From contig JAYPUA010000009.1 in NCBI GenBank assembly GCA_038133845.1, positions 1 through 64,000 on the forward strand: DNA of 64,000 bases, read 5' to 3'. The position numbers were made by a program, and so were the translations under genes. Positions 59,517 to 64,000 of the stretch are shown one piece after another (the stretch's first letter is position 1; every line of letters starts with the position of its first letter). The notes beneath the pieces are model-generated. The model ran no database searches, was not told the origin of the DNA, and worked only from the letters and a program-made list of their open reading frames with translations. Source of the DNA: JAYPUA01 sp038133845. Lineage in GTDB: Bacteria > SAR324 > NAC60-12.

Positions 59517-60347
59517 ATGCCGACTGAAACCTACTGGATCGCCTCCGGGGACTACACCGACATCCTGTACCACAAATCGGAGGAGGGGGTGGCCAAGATC
59601 ACCATCAACCGCCCGGAGGTGAGGAACGCGTTTCGTCCCATCACCGTGAAGGAGATGATCCATGCGCTCCACGATGCCCGGGAAGACCCCCGGGTCGGGG
59701 TCATCATTCTCACGGGTGCCGGGGACCAGGCCTTCTGCTCCGGAGGGGACCAGAAGGTTCGGGGAGACTCGGGATACGTTGACAGCGAAACCGGGCATCA
59801 CCGGCTCAATGTTCTGGACTTTCAGCGCCAGATCCGGACCTGTCCCAAGCCTGTGGTCGCCATGGTCGCAGGCTACGCCATCGGAGGAGGTCACGTGCTG
59901 CACGTCCTCTGCGATCTGACGATTGCCGCAGACAACGCGATCTTTGGACAAACCGGGCCGAAGGTCGGGTCGTTCGATGGTGGCTACGGCTCAAGCTACC
60001 TAGCCCGCATCGTGGGGCAGAAGAAGGCCCGGGAGATCTGGTTCCTCTGCCGTCAGTATAACGCTCAGCAGGCGCTGGAGATGGGGCTGGTGAACACCGT
60101 GGTTTCGCTGGATCAGCTTGAAGAGGAGACGCTCAACTGGTGTCGGGAGATGCTGCAACTTTCTCCGATTGCCCTGCGCTGCCTGAAGGCCGCAATGAAT
60201 GCGGACTGCGACGGGCAGGCCGGACTGCAGGAGTTGGCCGGTTCGGCCACAATGCTCTTCTACATGACAGAAGAAGGGCAGGAGGGGCGAAACGCCTACG
60301 TGGAAAAGCGCCCTCCGGACTTCTCCAAATTCACCCGTAATCCATGA
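59517..60347 (+). CDS. menB: 1,4-Dihydroxy-2-naphthoyl-CoA synthase MenB
   Basis: A crotonase-fold enzyme that cyclises succinylbenzoyl-CoA. The 276-residue length is normal. Key blocks are ITINRPEVRNAFRPITVKEM, TGAGDQAFCSGGDQKVRG, AMVAGYAIGGGHVLHVLCDLTIAADNAIFGQTGPKVGSFDGGYGSSYLAR and EGRNAYVEKRPPDFSKF. The GAGGAG box is well placed before the ATG. menC, menE and menH are not in this window. The stop overlaps the FKBP gene by 4 bp. Confidence 0.96.
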   Translation: MPTETYWIASGDYTDILYHKSEEGVAKITINRPEVRNAFRPITVKEMIHALHDAREDPRVGVIILTGAGDQAFCSGGDQKVRGDSGYVDSETGHHRLNVLDFQRQIRTCPKPVVAMVAGYAIGGGHVLHVLCDLTIAADNAIFGQTGPKVGSFDGGYGSSYLARIVGQKKAREIWFLCRQYNAQQALEMGLVNTVVSLDQLEEETLNWCREMLQLSPIALRCLKAAMNADCDGQAGLQELAGSATMLFYMTEEGQEGRNAYVEKRPPDFSKFTRNP

Positions 60348-60865
60348 GGGCCATGGACCGCAGCCGTACCCTCATCACCCTCATCATCATGGTGGGAGTT
60401 GGAGCATTCCTGTTCCGCTTCCTTTTGGGCGATCGCCTCAATCCAGAGAAACGTCTGGAAAGTCAGCGTGCTGCCCAGGAATTTGCTATCCAAAACCAGG
60501 AGCTACTTGTGACCAATCAACAAAGAGAAGGCGTTCAGACCACCGCAAGCGGTCTGCAGTACGAGGTGCTGGCCTCCGGATCGGGAAGCACCCCGAGCCG
60601 CTCGGATCGAGTGACTGTGCACTACCGAGGAAAGCTGGTGGACGGGACCGAGTTTGACTCGTCCTACAAGCGCGGCAAGCCCGCCAACTTCCCTGTCGGA
60701 GGGGTGATCAAGGGCTGGACTGAAGCTCTGATGATGATGAAGGAGGGCGACAAGTGGAGGCTCGTGATTCCTCCAGAGCTAGGCTATGGAAGCCAGGGAG
60801 CCGGAAACGTGATCCCTCCGAATGCGACCCTGGATTTTGAGGTCGAACTGATCGAGGTCAACTGA
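60344..60865 (+). CDS. Membrane-anchored FKBP-type peptidyl-prolyl isomerase
   Basis: A 173-residue protein with one membrane helix at about 8-29 (LITLIIMVGVGAFLFRFLL), a short linker and a complete FKBP domain: VQTTASGLQYEVLASGSGSTPSRSDRVTVHYRGKLVDGTEFDSS, ADNFPVGGVIKGW-like ANFPVGGVIKGWTEAL and VIPPELGYGSQGAGNVIPPNATLDFEVEL. The domain is of the FkpA/MIP type, placed in the periplasm by the anchor. It helps protein folding in the envelope. It overlaps menB by 4 bp and is convergent with tilS. Confidence 0.92.
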   Translation: MRAMDRSRTLITLIIMVGVGAFLFRFLLGDRLNPEKRLESQRAAQEFAIQNQELLVTNQQREGVQTTASGLQYEVLASGSGSTPSRSDRVTVHYRGKLVDGTEFDSSYKRGKPANFPVGGVIKGWTEALMMMKEGDKWRLVIPPELGYGSQGAGNVIPPNATLDFEVELIEVN

Positions 60866-60868
60866 GGC

Positions 60869-61822
60869 TCATCGCTGAACCCGGACCCGCGTTCCATCCC
60901 AAACAACCGTAATTCCTCCGGAAAACGACCAACGTTGCGGGATGTCAGTCTGTACCGCCTTCCGGACCTCCTGAATCTGAGGATAGTCCGGAAGGCGCGG
61001 CAAGCCCTTTCTTAGAAACTCCATCAAAATTCCCTCCTGAACCATCTCCGGAAGGTGCTTCCAGCTTTCAGGCACCACTAGCGTCTCCGGGTTCTCCAAG
61101 TGTTTTTCCCAGCCTCGCAATGCCTGAGAAAGCCACTCTTCCAACAGCGTGCTCTGCTCTTCCATGGCGTGCAGGCGTTGCGGCAGGCCGTGACGGGTCA
61201 GCTCCTGGAGCAGCGGGATCAACTCCTGCCGGACCCGGTTGCGCAAATAATCTGGGCTGGTATTCGAGGCGTCTTCACGCCAGGGGAGGTTGTGGCGCTG
61301 CAGAAACTCCCGCAGTTCCTGCTTGGAGCAGCTGAGCAACGGACGGAGGAAGGGAGGATCGGCCCAGCGCATTCCCTGAAAATGCGAGAGGTGTGCTCCC
61401 CGGAGCAATTTGAGAAGCAGCGTCTCTGCCTGATCGTCAGCGTGATGTGCGGTCACAATCCAATCACAACCGGACTCTTTGGCGACTCTCTGAGACTCTG
61501 CTCTTCTCCATTCACGGGCTTGGGCAGGGAGCCCGGAATCGAGTTCAGCGAGGTCCGTGGAGTGAATGCTCTGGAAGGGAATCTGCAGTTCCGAGCACTG
61601 CTGCTCGACCAGGCGCAACTCATCCTGGGATTCTGGGCGTAGGCCGTGATTGAAGTGCAGGACCTGGAGTTCGAGCTGTCTCAGGCGAGAGAGCCGGGCC
61701 AGGAGGTGCAGGAGGGCCATCGAGTCGGAACCGCCGCTGACGCAAAGAAGCAGGCGGCAATTCCGGATATTCGGGCAGGGCGCATCAAGAACAGCATGGA
61801 GGTGCTGAAGGAGACGCTCCAA
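60869..61822 (-). CDS. tilS: tRNA(Ile)-lysidine synthase
   Basis: It makes lysidine at position 34 of tRNA-Ile (CAU anticodon), so that AUA codons are read. The PP-loop is LLLCVSGGSDSMALLHLL (SGGSDS at 29-34), followed by LQVLHFNHGLRPES and VTAHHADDQAETLLLKLLRG. RPLLSCSKQELREFLQRHNLPWREDASN is another family block. At 317 residues it is short, lacking much of the C-terminal substrate domains of E. coli TilS. The start is a TTG at 61822, 7 bases after the stop of the gene at 61830-63071. No alternative ATG is available. Confidence 0.93.
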   Translation of the reverse strand: MERLLQHLHAVLDAPCPNIRNCRLLLCVSGGSDSMALLHLLARLSRLRQLELQVLHFNHGLRPESQDELRLVEQQCSELQIPFQSIHSTDLAELDSGLPAQAREWRRAESQRVAKESGCDWIVTAHHADDQAETLLLKLLRGAHLSHFQGMRWADPPFLRPLLSCSKQELREFLQRHNLPWREDASNTSPDYLRNRVRQELIPLLQELTRHGLPQRLHAMEEQSTLLEEWLSQALRGWEKHLENPETLVVPESWKHLPEMVQEGILMEFLRKGLPRLPDYPQIQEVRKAVQTDIPQRWSFSGGITVVWDGTRVRVQR

Positions 61823-61829
61823 CGTCAGG

Positions 61830-63071
61830 TCAGGAGGAAGAAGCGCCGGCTTTATCCAATTGATTCAGAGAGCTTTCCAAGCGTCCTTGGAGGGGCTTGA
61901 AGCTCTCGTCGACCATGACCGCCGCATCCACGGCGTCTTTTCCAAGCTTCACCAGACCTTTGACACCATCCTTGGTGAATCGCATCAGATCGCGATGGAT
62001 GAAGCCATAGTGCGTCACGTTGGCAAACTCGGTCAGGACCGGGAGGTCCGCCTTCTTCGGGTTGGTCTTGGAAACCAATTTCATCGCTTTGCGGTACGCG
62101 ACAACGGCTTTGTTGTAGGTGGGAGCCATGTTGTCACGAGACTTGCGGTCACCATTTTCCAGCCGGAGCAGGAAGTAGCGCATCATCTGCATGTACAGGC
62201 GCCCTTCCATGACGAGAGGATACGAGAGCTTGTTGTCAACGCGCCCAAGCTGCTGAGCCATCTGCAGTCCAGCTCCTTGAAGGAGCGGAACCTGCTTGAT
62301 CGCTTCGATCACCTGCACGCTCTTGCCAATGATCATGTTTTGCTTTTGGGTGGCCGCTTTTTCATCATTGGCTCCTCCTCCACCCCCAAAGAAGGCGGCC
62401 GCAGCCTTGCCTTCTGCGGTGATCTCCTCGATCTCCTCGCGAGACAAAGTGACCTGAAGCCTGGTTTTGACAACGTTGAGAGCCTCCTCACAGCGCTCCA
62501 TCAGAGCCTCTGAGACACGGATCTCCATCATCATGGCTTCCGTGTTCTTGACGTTGGCGTCATCTTTGCCTTCATCGCTGACATCCACGCCGCTCATGTT
62601 GACGTTCTTCAGCACGGAAGACCGAATCGACATCATGTTCTGCTTATGGACGTTCTGAAGCTTTTCCAAGTACGCACGATACATGACGATGCAGATCTGC
62701 AACAGCGGCGGAGAGATGTCCCCCAAATACACCGGGACAGCCGCCTGCATCATCAGGCTTTTCATCGTGCTCAGCTTGTGGTCCTTGCTGTAGTTGGCAA
62801 CGGCATTGACCAGCTGGGCCCGGACAACGGAGTTGGAAGCGTCCTTTCTCAGGTCCGAGACGAACTTGGCCACCTCCTTGCTCTCGGGAGCATGCTCTCC
62901 AATGACATTTCCATCGACTTGGGGGTTGTCTTTGTTCCCTCCGAACAGTTTCTTGAGCCCTGTTTTTTTCAGACTGGATTTGATGTCGTCGGCAACTCCG
63001 AAGAGTTCTTGCTGAAACTCCAGAAAATTGATATTCGGAGTTTCTTTGTTTTCAGAGAGTTCTTTGGCCAT
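61830..63071 (-). CDS. Unknown helical cytosolic protein
   Basis: A 413-residue protein that I do not recognise. There is no signal peptide or clear membrane helix. It is predicted mostly helical and is rich in Met and Lys, with SLMMQAAVPVYLGD and QNMMSIRSSVLKNVNMSG. A glycine-rich linker FFGGGGGAND is at about 230-240. The C-terminal third contains LVMEGRLYMQMMRYFLLRLENGD and PTYNKAVVAYRKAMKLV. It heads tilS and follows the unknown gene at 63158 with 86 bp between, which includes T/A-rich runs that could hold its promoter. Its role is unknown. Confidence 0.6.
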   Translation of the reverse strand: MAKELSENKETPNINFLEFQQELFGVADDIKSSLKKTGLKKLFGGNKDNPQVDGNVIGEHAPESKEVAKFVSDLRKDASNSVVRAQLVNAVANYSKDHKLSTMKSLMMQAAVPVYLGDISPPLLQICIVMYRAYLEKLQNVHKQNMMSIRSSVLKNVNMSGVDVSDEGKDDANVKNTEAMMMEIRVSEALMERCEEALNVVKTRLQVTLSREEIEEITAEGKAAAAFFGGGGGANDEKAATQKQNMIIGKSVQVIEAIKQVPLLQGAGLQMAQQLGRVDNKLSYPLVMEGRLYMQMMRYFLLRLENGDRKSRDNMAPTYNKAVVAYRKAMKLVSKTNPKKADLPVLTEFANVTHYGFIHRDLMRFTKDGVKGLVKLGKDAVDAAVMVDESFKPLQGRLESSLNQLDKAGASSS

Positions 63072-63157
63072 AGCGTCTCGTTAAAAATCGTCAAAAAGAT
63101 TTTAGTAGGGACAATATACGCGGAATCCGGGGATTATGGAAACTTTTTTGTAGTGGA

Positions 63158-64000
63158 TCAGCCTTCAGAATACAGGCGGATCGCTTCTTTGCCCAAACCG
63201 TCAAAAGAGGTCTCCAGCGGAGGAGGCAAGAGGAATTCCCGAGTTCCAACTCCATCATGAGGCCATAGGGCATTGGCGATGCCGTTGACATAGATCAATG
63301 CGTGCTTGGGGGCAACAGGAAGGTCGAATTTTCCCGGGTTCACCCAGACTTTCAGGCGTGGAGGGTACTTGGTCAACATTGGAATCTTCAGCGCGGCCAG
63401 GTACTTGAGCAGCATCATCCGGCATTGACGCGAGTTGAGGCGCATGAAGAACCTGGGAAGCTCCTCGTCTGCCCCCATCTTCATGTTCGGTGGAATCTTT
63501 GGGGGGACCTTGATGTCCCGGATGGTGAAGCTGATCACGAACTGCTCTGCCAGGTTGTCCCGAATCACCAGAGAAAGCGCATTGAATCGGTTGACGTGGC
63601 AGGCCACAAAGATGTCCCGGATGTAGTGGACGTTCTCCAGCAACTCTCGGGACTTGACGTGCATCTTCCCGAAGAACCCCTGAAGCTCCTCTGCCAAAGT
63701 GAAGAGGTCCTGCCCCGTGATGGGGTTCACCGCTGCTTCGTGGCGGGAGTTGCTGGCCGACTTCTCGAACGAGGTCAGGCTCCGCCCACCAAAGCCAACG
63801 TATCCGCTGAAGACACTCCGGGCGACTCCCTCAGCCAGGTGTGCGTTGAACATGGGGAGCACGTTGTCGCTTCCAGCTCCGGCATCCTTGCGGCTCATCA
63901 CTGAGCTGAAGCTCCACCTTCCGGCGTCTTTGTTGAACTGCAGCTTGATGCGGTTCCGGGGAATGCTCAGGCTCTTGGAGATCGGTAGCGGCACCTGGAA
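63158..64000 (-). CDS. Unknown protein (partial, N-terminus beyond right edge)
   Basis: The frame is open to the window edge, so the true start may lie beyond base 64000. A GTG at 63994 would give 278 residues. The visible part has mixed composition with LPMFNAHLAEGVARSVFSGYVGFGGRSL, VNPITGQDLFTLAEELQGFF and RPPRLKVWVNPG-like PRLKVWVNPGKFDLPVAPKHALIYVNG. No family is recognised. It is co-directional with the unknown gene at 61830-63071 and may be its partner. Confidence 0.55.
   Translation of the reverse strand, partial: FQVPLPISKSLSIPRNRIKLQFNKDAGRWSFSSVMSRKDAGAGSDNVLPMFNAHLAEGVARSVFSGYVGFGGRSLTSFEKSASNSRHEAAVNPITGQDLFTLAEELQGFFGKMHVKSRELLENVHYIRDIFVACHVNRFNALSLVIRDNLAEQFVISFTIRDIKVPPKIPPNMKMGADEELPRFFMRLNSRQCRMMLLKYLAALKIPMLTKYPPRLKVWVNPGKFDLPVAPKHALIYVNGIANALWPHDGVGTREFLLPPPLETSFDGLGKEAIRLYSEG

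Noticed and set aside
59893..59900. CACGTG-containing sequence in menB (TCACGTGC)
   Set aside because: Only the central six to seven bases resemble parS. The outer arms do not match, and it is inside a coding region.
1..64000. Search for tRNA, rRNA, CRISPR arrays, insertion sequences and prophage genes
   Set aside because: Almost all the sequence is taken by conserved genes, and the short gaps show no cloverleaf, regular spaced repeats, transposase motifs or terminal inverted repeats that I could detect by eye.

Overview
The window reads as the chromosome of a free-living, flagellated, diderm (Gram-negative) bacterium with moderately high GC. Lnt, HldE, SurA-, LolA-like and Gsp-type envelope genes indicate an outer membrane with LPS and lipoproteins. 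FliG and a membrane PilZ protein indicate flagellar motility and c-di-GMP signalling. menF, menD and menB indicate menaquinone synthesis. The GspN type and the general gene style suggest a deep-branching or delta-type proteobacterium (SAR324-like lineages come to mind), but no rRNA gene is present and this placement is tentative. I see no tRNA or rRNA gene, insertion sequence, prophage or CRISPR array. Coding density is very high: there is no gene-free stretch above about 190 bp, and many genes overlap their neighbour by 4 bp (ATGA or GTGA).

Layout: 1-5466 (minus) pepA, mgtE, lnt, an Lrp-type ligand-domain protein and a DUF3015 protein cut by the left edge. 5584-12630 (plus) nei, an SRPBCC protein, pepN, a small secreted protein, gspM- and gspN-like genes and mltG. 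12634-17576 holds a DMT exporter, a membrane thioredoxin, a sulfatase, a SurA-like chaperone and a LolA-like protein. 17701-22488 (plus) holds two coupled lipoproteins, rpmB, pheA and a membrane PilZ protein. 22493-37137 (minus) is a long run with an archaeal-type SHMT, hldE, a DsbA-like protein, a LON-domain protein, ribF, a U32 peptidase, an ABC ATPase, a coiled-coil membrane protein, dprA, smpB, cca, a transmembrane J-protein with a predicted periplasmic propeller, and a UDP-glucuronate decarboxylase-like gene. 37321-50256 (plus) holds recA, selU, a large TPR protein, cmk, a GlmU-like/GlmS/GlmM-like trio, a RadC fusion, rlmE and a TPR-like gene. 50251-60865 holds cyaY (minus), then aroB, a VWA membrane protein, a lipoprotein, carA, fliG, menF-menD-menB and a membrane FKBP. 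60869-64000 (minus) holds tilS and two unknown proteins, the last cut by the right edge.

The most notable non-coding signals are two perfect parS-type palindromes (42122-42135 and 51787-51804), which suggest ParB loading and proximity to the replication origin. A 16-bp perfect palindrome overlaps the candidate promoter of the RadC fusion gene. A structured, repeat-containing leader lies in front of the men genes. The hexamer TCCGGA recurs through the whole window in all reading phases. The most unusual proteins are the RadC fusion with an endonuclease III-like cysteine cluster, the transmembrane J-protein, the HldE whose nucleotidylyltransferase motif reads CAGH instead of HAGH, and the archaeal-type SHMT.
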